From Sulfuricystis thermophila (lineage in GTDB: Bacteria; Pseudomonadota; Gammaproteobacteria; Burkholderiales; Rhodocyclaceae), in NCBI RefSeq assembly GCF_004323595.1, contig NZ_AP019373.1, positions 1,426,001 to 1,490,000 on the forward strand: DNA of 64,000 bases, given 5' to 3'. Position 1 is the stretch's first letter; every line of letters begins with the position of its first letter. Positions 1-8,412 of the stretch are shown here, in pieces. The translations under genes and the position numbers were made by a program. A model generated the notes under the pieces. The model did not search any database, had not been told where the DNA came from, and worked only from the letters and a program-made list of their open reading frames with translations.

Positions 1-2
1 CT

Positions 3-419
3 GAAAGCGCTCAGGGTGCCGTCCCGCCAGCGCCGACTTTTCGAGATGAGGCGGCGCCCGGCGGGACGTCCTCATTGCCGTCAGCGCCGACTTTGCCAGC
101 TGCCACACCGGCCGAGTCCGTTGGCGCCGAAGCGGTGGCCGTGGTAACGGAGCCTTCGCTTTCGGCAGCAGAACCCCTGCCACCAGCCGAAACGTCGCCA
201 GCCCCGCGTGAACCCGCCAGCATCCCGGCCGCAGCCCCGATCGTCGTCGACTTCACCGCGGAACTGGCGAAGGCCGGCCTGCAGCTGGTCGAAACGACGA
301 AACGCCCCGCCGCCCCGCCCATCGAGCCGCCCGTGCAACCCCTGGGCCGCAAGCCCAAACCGGCGTCGGTGATCAGCGACGAACCTCTGGTGATGGTCGA
401 AACCCGGAAGCCGCAATGA
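3..419 (+). CDS. rne: Ribonuclease E, C-terminal tail (partial)
   Basis: The frame is open from the window edge (first full codon at 3) to the TGA at 417-419, so about 138 residues are visible and the catalytic half lies to the left. What is seen is a Pro/Ala/Glu-rich tail ending in a 'PLVMVETRK'-type motif, like the unstructured C-terminus of betaproteobacterial RNase E, the endonuclease that scaffolds the RNA degradosome. Two SR25 repeat copies (16-41 and 75-94) are translated in frame here as 'GAVPPAPTF' and 'LPSAPTL'. The identification rests on the tail only, so another Pro/Ala-rich protein cannot be excluded. Confidence 0.6.
   Translation, partial: ESAQGAVPPAPTFRDEAAPGGTSSLPSAPTLPAATPAESVGAEAVAVVTEPSLSAAEPLPPAETSPAPREPASIPAAAPIVVDFTAELAKAGLQLVETTKRPAAPPIEPPVQPLGRKPKPASVISDEPLVMVETRKPQ
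16..41 (-). repeat. SR25 copy 1 (in rne)
   Basis: Exact match to the family consensus (complement of AAAA-GTCGGCGCTGGCGGGACGGC-AC). In frame in rne as 'GAVPPAPTF'. Confidence 0.9.
75..94 (-). repeat. SR25 copy 2, deleted (in rne)
   Basis: Like copy 1 but lacking five bases (CCGCC); 34 bp from copy 1. In frame as 'LPSAPTL'. Confidence 0.65.
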
Positions 420-422
420 TGT

Positions 423-450
423 GAAAACGCCCGCGCCAGCGGGTGTTTTC
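423..450. terminator. Hairpin after rne stop
   Basis: A 12-bp stem with one mismatch (GAAAACGCCCGC against GCGGGTGTTTTC) and a four-base loop sits four bases after the rne stop codon. The A- and T-containing stem base makes it a plausible bidirectional terminator between the convergent rne and phosphatase genes. PAL140 copy E1 follows directly. Confidence 0.55.
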
Positions 451-596
451 AGAGCTTGTGAAAAAATTCGTCGCGAGCGCAGTCAGGTTGGGGGAGGCCG
501 GAGCGCAGCCACCGGAGTGTATTTGGCAATACATGAGGATGGCGAGCACCGCCCGACCCCAAGATGGCAAGCGCAGCAGAATTTTTCACAAGCTCT
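451..596 (+). repeat. PAL140 palindromic element, copy E1
   Basis: A 146-bp element whose ends are inverted repeats (AGAGCTTGTGAAAAA left, TTTTTCACAAGCTCT right). Inner arms TTGGGG (488-493) and CCCCAA (557-562) can pair, and an apical hairpin TGTAT/ATACA (518-522 with 529-533) lies at the centre. Part of the family core is recognisable (GGAGCGCAGC and GGCGAGCACCGC). Its right end abuts the stop codon of the phosphatase gene, so that stop reads TGA-GAGCTTGTG on the minus strand. No protein is evident. Confidence 0.8.
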
Positions 597-1069
597 CACT
601 TTTGTGGGGCGAGCCGGCTCAACAACCCCTCGGCCGCCGCCTCGACCAAATCGAGGACGATTTCGAAGCCTTCCGGTCCGCCGTAGTAGGGGTCGGGCAC
701 TTCATCGAAACCCCTCTGCGGCGCAAATTCGAGGAACAGACCGAGCTTGCCGTGATGCTCGTCCGGGCAGGCCTGACGCAATAGCGCCAGATTGTCGCAA
801 TCCATCGCCAGGATGCGGTCGAAACGCACGAAGTCGAATTCATTGACCTGACGGGCGCGCAAGCTCGATAGATCGTAGCCGCGCTTTTTCGCCGCTTCCT
901 GCGCGCGTCGATCGGGCGGATTGCCGACGTGATAGCCATGCGTCCCCGCCGAATCGAACTCGAAAAAGTCATGTAATCCGCGCCGCCTGGCCAACTCGCG
1001 CGCCACACCTTCGGCGGTGGGCGAGCGGCAGATGTTGCCCATGCAGACGAACAGGATGCGTTCTCTCAT
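596..1069 (-). CDS. Low-molecular-weight protein tyrosine phosphatase
   Basis: A 157-residue protein with the family's N-terminal P-loop CX5R(S) as 'CMGNICRS' at residues 9-16 and the general-acid loop 'VPDPYYGG' near residue 125, so both catalytic elements are present. Length is normal for the family. It removes phosphate from protein tyrosines or small phosphomonoesters in the cytoplasm. Genes of this type can sit in polysaccharide clusters (Wzb-like), but none is visible here. It starts at an ATG seven bases from the ybaB stop, so it may be the last gene of dnaX-ybaB. PAL140 E1 touches its stop codon. Confidence 0.93.
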   Translation of the reverse strand: MRERILFVCMGNICRSPTAEGVARELARRRGLHDFFEFDSAGTHGYHVGNPPDRRAQEAAKKRGYDLSSLRARQVNEFDFVRFDRILAMDCDNLALLRQACPDEHHGKLGLFLEFAPQRGFDEVPDPYYGGPEGFEIVLDLVEAAAEGLLSRLAPQK

Positions 1070-1076
1070 GGGCGAG

Positions 1077-1403
1077 TCAGAACGGCAGCTTCATCCCCGG
1101 CGGCAGCGGCAGGCCCGCGGTGAGTGCCCCCATGCGTTCCTGAACCGTCGCTTCGACGCGGCGGTTGGCGTCGTTGACCGCCGCGGCGATCAGGTCTTCG
1201 AGCATTTCCTTGTCGTCCATCACCGACGGATCGATGGTGACGCGTTTGACGTCATGTTTGCAGGTCATGACGATCTTCACGGCGCCGGCGCCCGACTGGC
1301 CCTCGACTTCGAGATTGGCCAGCTCTTCCTGCGCCTTCTGCATGTTTTCCTGCATCTTCTGCGCCTGTTTCATCAGGTTGGCGATACCGCCTTTATTCAG
1401 CAT
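1077..1403 (-). CDS. ybaB: YbaB/EbfC nucleoid-associated protein
   Basis: A 108-residue protein beginning '[18 protein letters not shown]', the standard YbaB start, with a long N-terminal coiled helix and a Pro/Gly-rich end. YbaB dimers bind DNA and are linked to nucleoid organisation and recombination. I chose the ATG at 1403 because AAGGA lies about eight bases upstream; an in-frame start at 1430 adds a poorly conserved extension. It follows dnaX, the classic dnaX-ybaB(-recR) order, but recR is not next: the phosphatase gene takes its place. Confidence 0.95.
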   Translation of the reverse strand: MLNKGGIANLMKQAQKMQENMQKAQEELANLEVEGQSGAGAVKIVMTCKHDVKRVTIDPSVMDDKEMLEDLIAAAVNDANRRVEATVQERMGALTAGLPLPPGMKLPF

Positions 1404-1668
1404 GTTGCGTTCCTTTAACGTGAAATACAAAGCAAAAAGTGCGCCGCCCTTCGTTTCCTTGATGGCAGCCTACCTTCGCGGCGCAAGCCGCGCTGATCGT
1501 CTCCCCTCCCGCGAGGGGCGGAGGCGGGGTTTCGCGAAGCACTGCTTCGCGCCGCCGGAGCCGGCCGGCTGTGCAAAGCCGGCCGTGGGACAGGCTGGGG
1601 GAGGGCGGGCGTTTATTCTTGCGCATGGGTATTCCATCCTCCGCGGGCACCGATTGCCGGCATGCGCG
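1404..1668. other. Non-coding gap dnaX-ybaB with GC-rich inverted structures
   Basis: This 265-bp gap contains several nested inverted repeats between about 1500 and 1612: CCCCTC/GAGGGG, a CGCGAAGC-A-CTGCTTCGCG palindrome near 1530, and GCCGGCCGGC/GCCGGCCG near 1560-1590, ending in a G-rich stretch. It looks like an intergenic structural repeat that could lie in the dnaX-ybaB transcript. No second copy was found in this window and no ORF is convincing. Confidence 0.45.
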
Positions 1669-3246
1669 TTAGAGGGGTTTGATGGTGGATTCGTCGATGC
1701 TGGCATCGAACAGGTCGCAGACCTCGCGCACGAAGGGATCGCCCTCGATCGCGGCAATCGCCTGTTCCTGCCGCTCTCTTTTCCGCTGGTCTGCGCGCGC
1801 CTTCGGCGTAACGCCGTTCGGCAGGCCGAGCTGGATCTCGAGGGTGACGGGCTGAGCGAAATGTTTCGCCAGTTCGGCACGCAACTTGTCCTGATGCATT
1901 TGCAGGAAACGGTGCGCCGGGTCGAGGCGCAGCACGATCTTCTGGCCGTTACGTTCGACCAGCTCGCAATGCTGGGCGAGCTGGCGCGCCATGCCGGTGA
2001 GCGTATTGCCCTCGACCAGCTCATGCCAGTCGTCAGGAGCAGGCTCCTCCGTTACCGCCGGCGCGGGAGCCGCCGGCACTGCGGATGCCGCTGACGGCGC
2101 GATACCGGCAGCTGGCTTGCGCGCAGGCGCCAGGGCGGCAGCACGCGCGGGCTTCTCCTCGCCGCCACCCGGCCGGAAGGCATGGAGTCGCAGCAAGGTC
2201 ATGCCGAAGCCGGCCGCCTCGTCGGGCGCCAGCGCCAGCTCATCGCGCCCGTGGGTGACGATCTGGTAACAGAGCTGAAGGAATTCGGCATCGAGACGTT
2301 CGGCATACGGCGCAAGCCGCGCACGCTCGGCTTCGTCGAGGATCGCCTCGGGCGCGAACTGGACGAGGGCGATGCGGTGGAACAAGGTCGCCAGCTCTTG
2401 CAGCGCCGCTTCGAAACTCAGGCTGCGTTCTTCCATCGTCCTGGCCACGGCGAGCATCGCCTGGATGTCACCGGCGGCAAGCCCGTCGAGCAGTGCAAAG
2501 AGATGATCGTCGCCGACGGTGCCGAGCATCGATCGCACGCCCTCTTCCTCGACGCGTCCCGCGCCGTGGGCGATCGCCTGATCGAGCAGTGACAACGCAT
2601 CGCGCATCGAGCCGGCCGCCGCCTTGGCGAGATGGCGCAGCGCGGCGGGTTCGAACGGCACGCCCTCGGCTTCGAGCACGCGCGCCAAATGGTCGACGAT
2701 GGCCGCCTGCGGCATCTGCTTCAGGTTGAACTGCAGGCAGCGGGAAAGCACCGTGACGGGGATCTTCTGCGGATCGGTGGTGGCGAGGATGAACTTGACG
2801 TGCTCCGGCGGCTCTTCGAGCGTCTTCAGCATCGCGTTGAAGGCATGCCCGGAGAGCTGGTGCACTTCGTCGATCATATAGACCTTGTAGCGGCCGGCAT
2901 TCGGCGCATAGGCAGCCTTCTCCAGCAGCGCCGCCATGTCCTCGACGCCGCGATTCGAGGCGGCGTCCATTTCGACGTAATCGATGAAGCGGCCGGCGTC
3001 GATCTCGCGGCATGGCGTGCATACGCCGCAGGGCGTGGCGGTGACGCCCTGCTCGCAATTCAGGGCCTTCGCCATGATGCGCGCGATCGTCGTCTTGCCG
3101 ACGCCGCGCGTGCCGGTGAACAGATAAGCGTGATGGAGCCGCTGCTGTTCGAGCGCGTGCTTGAGCGCCCGCACGACATGCTCCTGTCCGACGAGCGTGT
3201 CGAAGGACTTCGGGCGCCACTTGCGGGCAAGAACTTGATAGCTCAT
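1669..3246 (-). CDS. dnaX: DNA polymerase III subunit gamma/tau
   Basis: The clamp-loader ATPase subunit, 525 residues. It starts 'MSYQVLARKWRPKSFDTLVG', with Walker A 'GTRGVGKTT' near residue 45, a four-Cys zinc module (CEQ...CGVCTPC) near 68-82, Walker B 'VYMIDEVHQL' near 122, and the SRC sensor motif. An Ala/Pro-rich linker near 360-400 leads to the tau-specific C-terminal domain that contacts the polymerase and DnaB. I saw no A-rich slippery heptamer like that used for gamma in E. coli, so only tau may be made. The ATG start is well supported. Confidence 0.97.
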   Translation of the reverse strand: MSYQVLARKWRPKSFDTLVGQEHVVRALKHALEQQRLHHAYLFTGTRGVGKTTIARIMAKALNCEQGVTATPCGVCTPCREIDAGRFIDYVEMDAASNRGVEDMAALLEKAAYAPNAGRYKVYMIDEVHQLSGHAFNAMLKTLEEPPEHVKFILATTDPQKIPVTVLSRCLQFNLKQMPQAAIVDHLARVLEAEGVPFEPAALRHLAKAAAGSMRDALSLLDQAIAHGAGRVEEEGVRSMLGTVGDDHLFALLDGLAAGDIQAMLAVARTMEERSLSFEAALQELATLFHRIALVQFAPEAILDEAERARLAPYAERLDAEFLQLCYQIVTHGRDELALAPDEAAGFGMTLLRLHAFRPGGGEEKPARAAALAPARKPAAGIAPSAASAVPAAPAPAVTEEPAPDDWHELVEGNTLTGMARQLAQHCELVERNGQKIVLRLDPAHRFLQMHQDKLRAELAKHFAQPVTLEIQLGLPNGVTPKARADQRKRERQEQAIAAIEGDPFVREVCDLFDASIDESTIKPL

Positions 3247-3266
3247 GCCCGCGATTTTACCTGCGG

Positions 3267-3764
3267 TCAGCCCTGCGGGGGCATCATGCGGCCGTGACGC
3301 CCGCCCATCGGCCCCTTGCCGATACGCGCGGCCTCGCGGTCGGCGATGGCCTTCTGTTCGGGCGTCAATGCCGCATAAAGGCGGTTGAAACTCTCATGCA
3401 CGGCCTTCATTGCGGCCAGACGCTCTTCCATCAAGGCCTCGCGCTTCGCCATGCGTTCCGGCGCGGTGAGCTTGGTATCGGCGGCCAGCGCGCGCATTTC
3501 CATCAGGCCCTTGCCCGCCTCGGCCTGCACTTTCTCGGCAAAGGCGTTCCACAACGCTTCCTGCTCGGGGGTGATCTTGAGCTGGTATTTCTGGTAGTCG
3601 AGACGTTCCTTGACGCGCGCGGCGGGATCGAAGCGCATCGCCGCCGGGCGACCCATCTTGCCCATCGGCCCCATGCCGTCATTGGTCGTCATGCCGGGCT
3701 GGGCAAAGGCGGCCGTGCCGAGGCCGGCGGCGAGAACGAGACCGAGGAAATGTGTGCGTTTCAT
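3267..3764 (-). CDS. Spy/CpxP-like periplasmic protein
   Basis: A 165-residue protein with a clean signal peptide ('MKRTHFLGLVLAAGLGTAAFA', predicted cleavage after AFA), a Met/Gly-rich segment, a helical region and two LTPEQ-type motifs ('KITPEQEALW' and 'ALTPEQKAIA') typical of the Spy/CpxP LTXXQ family. Family members are periplasmic chaperones or envelope- and metal-stress sensors. A strong Shine-Dalgarno AGGAGA lies five bases before the ATG. The Met- and His-rich ends could bind metal; that is inference. Confidence 0.8.
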   Translation of the reverse strand: MKRTHFLGLVLAAGLGTAAFAQPGMTTNDGMGPMGKMGRPAAMRFDPAARVKERLDYQKYQLKITPEQEALWNAFAEKVQAEAGKGLMEMRALAADTKLTAPERMAKREALMEERLAAMKAVHESFNRLYAALTPEQKAIADREAARIGKGPMGGRHGRMMPPQG

Positions 3765-3849
3765 ATGACTCTCCTAGTGAATGAAGTTGGCAGGAGAGAT
3801 TGAGCGCCCCAAAGGTAAGCAGATTATGAGCGCTTTGTAACGAAACGTG

Positions 3850-3908
3850 AGAGCATGTGAAAAATTCTGCTGCACAGCCCGCTCGCGACGAATTTTTTCA
3901 CAAGCTCT
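3850..3908 (-). repeat. PAL140 mini-copy E2 (arms only)
   Basis: A 59-bp palindrome made of the PAL140 terminal arms (AGAGCATGTGAAAAATTC left; GAATTTTTTCACAAGCTCT right) around a short GC-rich loop, without the ~90-bp core. It lies 10 bp beyond the 3' end of the SRP RNA gene, in the direction of that gene's transcription, so it may act as its terminator. Confidence 0.75.
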
Positions 3909-3918
3909 GAGGAAAGGT

Positions 3919-4014
<96 letters not shown>

Positions 4015-4024
4015 ACGACGCAGT

Positions 4025-4891
4025 TTAGCAGCTTTCGCGTTCCAGCCAATCACGCACGATGGCCACCTGCGCATCGTCGAGGAACATCGGCGCATGGCCG
4101 ACCGCCGGGATCTCGACGCTCTCCGCCCGCGGGCCACGGCTGCGCATCGCCGCGACGGTCTCGGGCGAGAGCAGATCGGACTCGGCACCGCGGATCACCA
4201 GCGTCGGGCAGCGGATCGCGTCATAAACCGGCCACAGGTCGATGTCCTGGCCGTCGCGGGCGGCTTCCGCGTAGGGAACGGCGATGCCGGGATCGTAACG
4301 CAGCTGGAAGCGGCCGTTCGGCCCGGCCTTGATGACGTGCTGCGTCAGGTGCTGCCACTGCGCATCGGTGAGCTTGCCAAACGGCGCGGCGATGACACGA
4401 ATGTAGGCCTCGGCTTCCTGCGGCGTGGCGAAGTCGGGCGGCGAAGCGAGGTACTCGCCGATGCGCTGCAAGGCCGCGGCATTGATCAGCGGTCCGACGT
4501 CGTTGAGGATCAGGCGGGCGATCGGCGTTCCGGCTTGCGCCGCCAGCGCCATGCCGATGATGCCACCCATCGAGGTGCCGAGCCAATCGACGCGCTCGAC
4601 ATCGAGCCGGGCGATCAGTGCCACCATGTCCTGGGCATATTGGGGAATCGTGTAGTGATGCGGATCGCGCAGCCAGTCGCTCATCCCGCGCCCGACCACG
4701 TCCGGGCAGACGACGCGAAAGCGGTCGGCGAGGCGCTCGGCGAGATAGTCGAAATCGCGCCCGCAGCGTGTCAGGCCATGCACGCAGACCAGCACGTGAG
4801 AATTGGCGGGATCGCCCCATTCGACATAGGCCATCTTGTGGAACCCGGCCGGGCTCAAGCATTGGACGAATTTTTGACGCATCGTGGTCAT
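4025..4891 (-). CDS. Alpha/beta-fold hydrolase
   Basis: A 288-residue alpha/beta hydrolase: oxyanion region 'CVHGLTRCGRDF', nucleophile elbow 'GTSMGG' (Ser near residue 111), acid in 'RGAESDLL' and catalytic His in 'AVGHAPMF'. The substrate cannot be told; the family covers esterases, lipases and C-C hydrolases. The ATG at 4891 overlaps the comEC stop as ATGA, suggesting translational coupling. A much longer upstream frame exists but is antisense noise over comEC. Confidence 0.85.
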   Translation of the reverse strand: MTTMRQKFVQCLSPAGFHKMAYVEWGDPANSHVLVCVHGLTRCGRDFDYLAERLADRFRVVCPDVVGRGMSDWLRDPHHYTIPQYAQDMVALIARLDVERVDWLGTSMGGIIGMALAAQAGTPIARLILNDVGPLINAAALQRIGEYLASPPDFATPQEAEAYIRVIAAPFGKLTDAQWQHLTQHVIKAGPNGRFQLRYDPGIAVPYAEAARDGQDIDLWPVYDAIRCPTLVIRGAESDLLSPETVAAMRSRGPRAESVEIPAVGHAPMFLDDAQVAIVRDWLERESC

Positions 4892-7179
4892 TCCGTCGCA
4901 GCGAAAACCGTATTGTGCCAGTAGCGCCGCCGCGCTTCGCGTTCGCGCGTGAGTGCCGTGCCGCCAGCGCCGACTTTCAGCGTCACCGCGCCATCGCGGT
5001 CGGTGCGCAGGATGTTGGCGTTTGCATAGCGCGCCAGCACGGAGGGGTGCGGATGGCCGAAGCGGTTGCGGTAGCCGACTGGGAAGATCACCGTCTGCGG
5101 CGCCACCGTCGCGACGAAGGCAGCCGACGAGGTCTTCTTGCCGCCGTGATGCGGGGCGACGAGGACAGCCGCGTGCGCCACATCGCGATGGCGGGTGAGG
5201 AACTCGGCCTCCGCCTGGCCTTCGAGATCGCCGGGAATCAACGCGCTGCCGTGCGGCGATTCGATCTTCAGCACACAGGAGAGCGCATTGCTCGGCAGCT
5301 TGCGCGCATAGTCCGCAGCCTGCGGGTGCAGCACGCGCAAGCGCACCCCATCCCATTCCCAACCTTGACCATCGACACAGCGTCGTTCGACGGCGGTCAC
5401 CGGCAGCGCCGCGAGCAGCGAATCGGCACCGCCAGCATGATCCCGGTCGACATGGCTGATGATCAGCCGGTCGAGCTTGGCCACGCCGATGGCCCGCAGA
5501 TAGGGCGCGACGATACGGCTGCCGGCATCGCTTTGGGCATTGAAGGCCGGGCCGGCATCGAACAAGAGATCGTGCGTCGCGGTCTGCACATGCACCGCCT
5601 GCCCCTGGCCGACATCGAGCACCGTCAGTCGATATTCGCCCGGCGCCGGCCGTTCCGGGCGCACGACGAACAACGGCAGGAACAGCACGGCGCCTGCCCA
5701 GCGCGCCGGAAAGCCGCGCGGCAGCAGCAGCCAGACGACGCCCATGACGGCGAGAGGCACCGCCCAGGCCGGCGGCGCATGCTGTTGCCAGAGCGCGCCC
5801 GGCAATCCGGCAAGCCACTCGAGGAAATCCATCAGCGGCACGAGCAGCGCATGGGCCAGTTGCTGCGCCCAGGCGAAGCCGGGCAGGCTGCCGAGCAAGG
5901 CGAGCGGTGTGATGGCCAGACTGACGAGCGGGATCGCCAGCGCATTGGCGAATGGGGAGACGAGCGAAAACTGCCCAAAGAGCGCCAGGAGCAGCGGGAT
6001 CATCCCGAGCGTGATCGCCCATTGTGCGCGCAGCCATTCGACGAGCCAATGCCGCTCACCAAGCCGGCCGGCGGCGATGAAGAAGAGGATCGCCACCGCG
6101 CCGAACGAGAGCCAAAAGCCGGCAGAGAGCACCGCCCACGGATCGAGGAGCAACACCAGCAACAGGGCAGCGCCGAGCACCGTCGGCGCGGCGAGGTTGC
6201 GCCCGGAGAGCAGCGCGGCGACGACGACGCCGAGCATGTAGAGCGTGCGTTGCGCCGGCACGGCGAAACCGGCCAGCAAGGCGTAGGCAAACGCGCCGAG
6301 GAAGGCCGCCAGCGCCGCGGCCTGCTGCGCCGGAATGAGGAGCGGCAGGCGCGGATGACGCCGCCACAACGCCATGACCAGCCCGCCGATGAGCGCGCCG
6401 ATCATCGTCACATGCAGGCCGGAGATCGACATCAGGTGCGTGATGCCGGTCGCCGCGAACAGCCGCCACAGTTCGGGGGTAATCGATTGCTGGTCGCCGA
6501 TCGCCAGCGCCGCCAGCACGCCCGCGTAAGATGCGTCCGGCAAGACGCGCTGGATGCGCACGCGCACGGCTTCGCGCAGCCGCTCGATGGTCAAGCCGGC
6601 CGGCGCAAGCCGCTGGTTGGCATCCGATTTGCGCACATAACCGGTGGCGCGAATGCCGCGCTCGAGGAGCCAGGCCTCGTAATCGAAGCCATGGGGATTC
6701 AAATTGCCGTGCGGTCGTTTCAGTCGCACCACGAGCCGCCAGCGCTCGCCGGCATGCGGCAGCGGCAGAGCGCCGGGCAGAGTCGCTTCCTCGTCGCCCT
6801 CCTCGCTTTCCGTGTCGACGTGGCGATACCAGGAAAGCAGAATCTTCGCGGGCACCGGCGCACTGGCCGTCTGCGGTTCGAAGACGAAACGCAGACCACG
6901 CTCGAAGCCTTGCGGCATCGTGGCGATCACGCCGGTCATTTCGATGTCGCGGCCCAGCCATTCCACCGGCAGTTCATCATGCATGCGCCTGTGGGCAAAT
7001 GCGCCTGCCCATGTGATGCCGAGCAGTAGAGCGCCGAATACCGCCAATCCACGCCACCGCGACATCAGCAGCGCTCCGCCGCCCAGCCCCAGCGCGGCGA
7101 GCAAACTCGGCGCTGGCAGGACGGCACACTGCTGCAGCAGCCACACGCCCAGCGCGAAAGCCAGCACCCGCCAAGGCAT
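4888..7179 (-). CDS. comEC: ComEC/Rec2 DNA internalisation channel
   Basis: A 763-residue inner-membrane protein with N-terminal membrane segments, an OB-like DUF4131 region, the central Competence domain with many membrane helices ('HLMSISGLHVTMIGALIG' near residue 265) and a C-terminal metallo-beta-lactamase-like domain ('SHVDRDHAGG', 'APHHGGK'). ComEC carries single-stranded DNA into the cytoplasm during natural transformation. Two SR25 copies lie in frame in it: near the N-terminus ('AVLPAPSLLAAL') and near the C-terminus ('KVGAGGTAL'). The ATG at 7179 is chosen because the first membrane helix follows at once; it is divergent from the DUF2062 gene. Confidence 0.93.
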   Translation of the reverse strand: MPWRVLAFALGVWLLQQCAVLPAPSLLAALGLGGGALLMSRWRGLAVFGALLLGITWAGAFAHRRMHDELPVEWLGRDIEMTGVIATMPQGFERGLRFVFEPQTASAPVPAKILLSWYRHVDTESEEGDEEATLPGALPLPHAGERWRLVVRLKRPHGNLNPHGFDYEAWLLERGIRATGYVRKSDANQRLAPAGLTIERLREAVRVRIQRVLPDASYAGVLAALAIGDQQSITPELWRLFAATGITHLMSISGLHVTMIGALIGGLVMALWRRHPRLPLLIPAQQAAALAAFLGAFAYALLAGFAVPAQRTLYMLGVVVAALLSGRNLAAPTVLGAALLLVLLLDPWAVLSAGFWLSFGAVAILFFIAAGRLGERHWLVEWLRAQWAITLGMIPLLLALFGQFSLVSPFANALAIPLVSLAITPLALLGSLPGFAWAQQLAHALLVPLMDFLEWLAGLPGALWQQHAPPAWAVPLAVMGVVWLLLPRGFPARWAGAVLFLPLFVVRPERPAPGEYRLTVLDVGQGQAVHVQTATHDLLFDAGPAFNAQSDAGSRIVAPYLRAIGVAKLDRLIISHVDRDHAGGADSLLAALPVTAVERRCVDGQGWEWDGVRLRVLHPQAADYARKLPSNALSCVLKIESPHGSALIPGDLEGQAEAEFLTRHRDVAHAAVLVAPHHGGKKTSSAAFVATVAPQTVIFPVGYRNRFGHPHPSVLARYANANILRTDRDGAVTLKVGAGGTALTREREARRRYWHNTVFAATE
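4953..4977 (-). repeat. SR25 copy 3 (comEC 3' end)
   Basis: One substitution (GTGCCGTGCCGCC). Read in comEC as 'KVGAGGTAL'. Confidence 0.88.
7103..7127 (+). repeat. SR25 copy 4 (comEC 5' end)
   Basis: Two substitutions (AAACTCGG, GCAGGACGG). Read in comEC as 'AVLPAPSLL'. Confidence 0.85.
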
Positions 7180-7191
7180 TACAATGGCTCC

Positions 7192-7764
7192 ATGAAGCAT
7201 TGGCTGCGCAAGCACATGCCGGACCATGCGGCGGTGAAGGAAAACCGCTGGCTGTATCCGTTCCGCAATACGCTGCTGCACCCGCGGTTGTGGCACTTAA
7301 ACCGCCATTCCGCCGCCGGCGCGGTCGCCGTGGGCCTCTTCTGCGGCCTGATTCCCGGGCCGTTCCAGATGCTCGGTGCGGCGATCTGCGCCGTGATCTT
7401 CCGCATCAACCTGCCGCTGGCGCTCCTCACCACGCTCTACACCAATCCGTTTACGATCGCGCCGCTCTACATCGTCGCCTTTGCGCTCGGCGAGGGCATG
7501 TTCGCGCTGCTGGGCCACCCGAGGCGCGCCTTCATCGCCCCGCCGGACTTCGGCGATCCGGGCAGCGAGACGCTGATCACCTGGGTCGGCGCGCTGATCG
7601 ACTGGATGCTCCAGCTCGGCGCACCACTCGCCTGGGGGCTGGTGCTGCTCGCCACCCTGCTCGCCATCATCGGCTACTTCGCCGTGCGCATCGCCTGGCG
7701 CATCTGGCTAGTGCGCGCCTGGCGCCGGCGCAGCCAGCGGCGTCAAGCGACCGTCGCAGAGTAA
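7192..7764 (+). CDS. DUF2062 membrane protein
   Basis: A 190-residue protein with three to four hydrophobic helices and the DUF2062 signature (start '[20 protein letters not shown]', then '[14 protein letters not shown]' and '[10 protein letters not shown]'). The family is conserved in Proteobacteria, sits in the inner membrane and has no firm function. Its 3' end overlaps the 3' end of lolD on the other strand by 57 bp, so the two genes are convergent and share coding sequence. Confidence 0.85.
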   Translation: MKHWLRKHMPDHAAVKENRWLYPFRNTLLHPRLWHLNRHSAAGAVAVGLFCGLIPGPFQMLGAAICAVIFRINLPLALLTTLYTNPFTIAPLYIVAFALGEGMFALLGHPRRAFIAPPDFGDPGSETLITWVGALIDWMLQLGAPLAWGLVLLATLLAIIGYFAVRIAWRIWLVRAWRRRSQRRQATVAE

Positions 7765-8412
7765 CAACTGGCGTTGGCAGCGTGACGCCAGCGTCATGTC
7801 GTGCGTGACGATGACGAGGCTGGTGCCGAAGCTGGCGTTGAGCCGCAACATCAGCGCGAACACCTCGTCGGCGGTATGGCGGTCGAGATTACCGGTCGGC
7901 TCGTCGGCCAGCACGCAGGCCGGCTGTGTGACCAAGGCGCGCGCCAGCGCCGCGCGCTGACGCTCGCCGCCGGAAAGTTCCCCCGGCCGATGCTTGAAGC
8001 GCGCGCCCAAGCCCACCTCGGCGAGGATCGCCGCCGCCTGTCTTTCGGCTTCGGCTTTCGCGATGCGGCGGATCAATAGCGGCATCGCGACGTTTTCCAG
8101 CGCGGTGAATTCCGGCAGCAGATGGTGGAACTGATAGACGAAACCGAGCGCCTCGTTTCGCAACCGTCCGCGCTCGTTCTCCGCCACCTGCGCCAGATCG
8201 CGGCCCTGGAGCCTCACCGTGCCCGCCGTCGGCGTATCGAGCCCGCCCAAGAGATGCAGCAAGGTGCTCTTGCCAGAGCCGGAAGCGCCGACGATCGCCA
8301 CCGTCTCGCCCCGTTCGACACTGAGGTCGACGCCCATCAGCACACGCACCGCTTCCGCCCCCTGGCGGAAGGTCTTGGCCAGCGCCGTGCAGGCGAGCAC
8401 CGGGTCATTCAT
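7708..8412 (-). CDS. lolD: Lipoprotein-releasing ABC transporter ATPase LolD
   Basis: A 234-residue ABC ATPase with Walker A 'GASGSGKST' (near 40), a Q-loop within '[18 protein letters not shown]' characteristic of LolD, signature 'LSGGERQR', Walker B '[11 protein letters not shown]' and the H-loop 'THD'. It drives release of outer-membrane lipoproteins from the inner membrane to LolA. The ATG at 8412 overlaps the end of lolC (ATGAATGA); the longer frame start is inside lolC and is not favoured. Confidence 0.95.
   Translation of the reverse strand: MNDPVLACTALAKTFRQGAEAVRVLMGVDLSVERGETVAIVGASGSGKSTLLHLLGGLDTPTAGTVRLQGRDLAQVAENERGRLRNEALGFVYQFHHLLPEFTALENVAMPLLIRRIAKAEAERQAAAILAEVGLGARFKHRPGELSGGERQRAALARALVTQPACVLADEPTGNLDRHTADEVFALMLRLNASFGTSLVIVTHDMTLASRCQRQLLLCDGRLTPLAAPAPGAH

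Noticed and set aside
1669-3246. Programmed frameshift in dnaX making gamma
   Set aside because: No A-rich slippery heptamer with a following hairpin was seen in the coding strand; full-length tau alone is the simpler reading.
4892-6049. N-terminal extension of the alpha/beta hydrolase to 674 codons
   Set aside because: The extra sequence is a frame-shifted shadow of comEC; the ATGA overlap at 4888-4891 marks the start.
4618-7029. 803-codon plus-strand frame opposite comEC
   Set aside because: Arg/Gln/His-rich antisense shadow of comEC with no domain signature.
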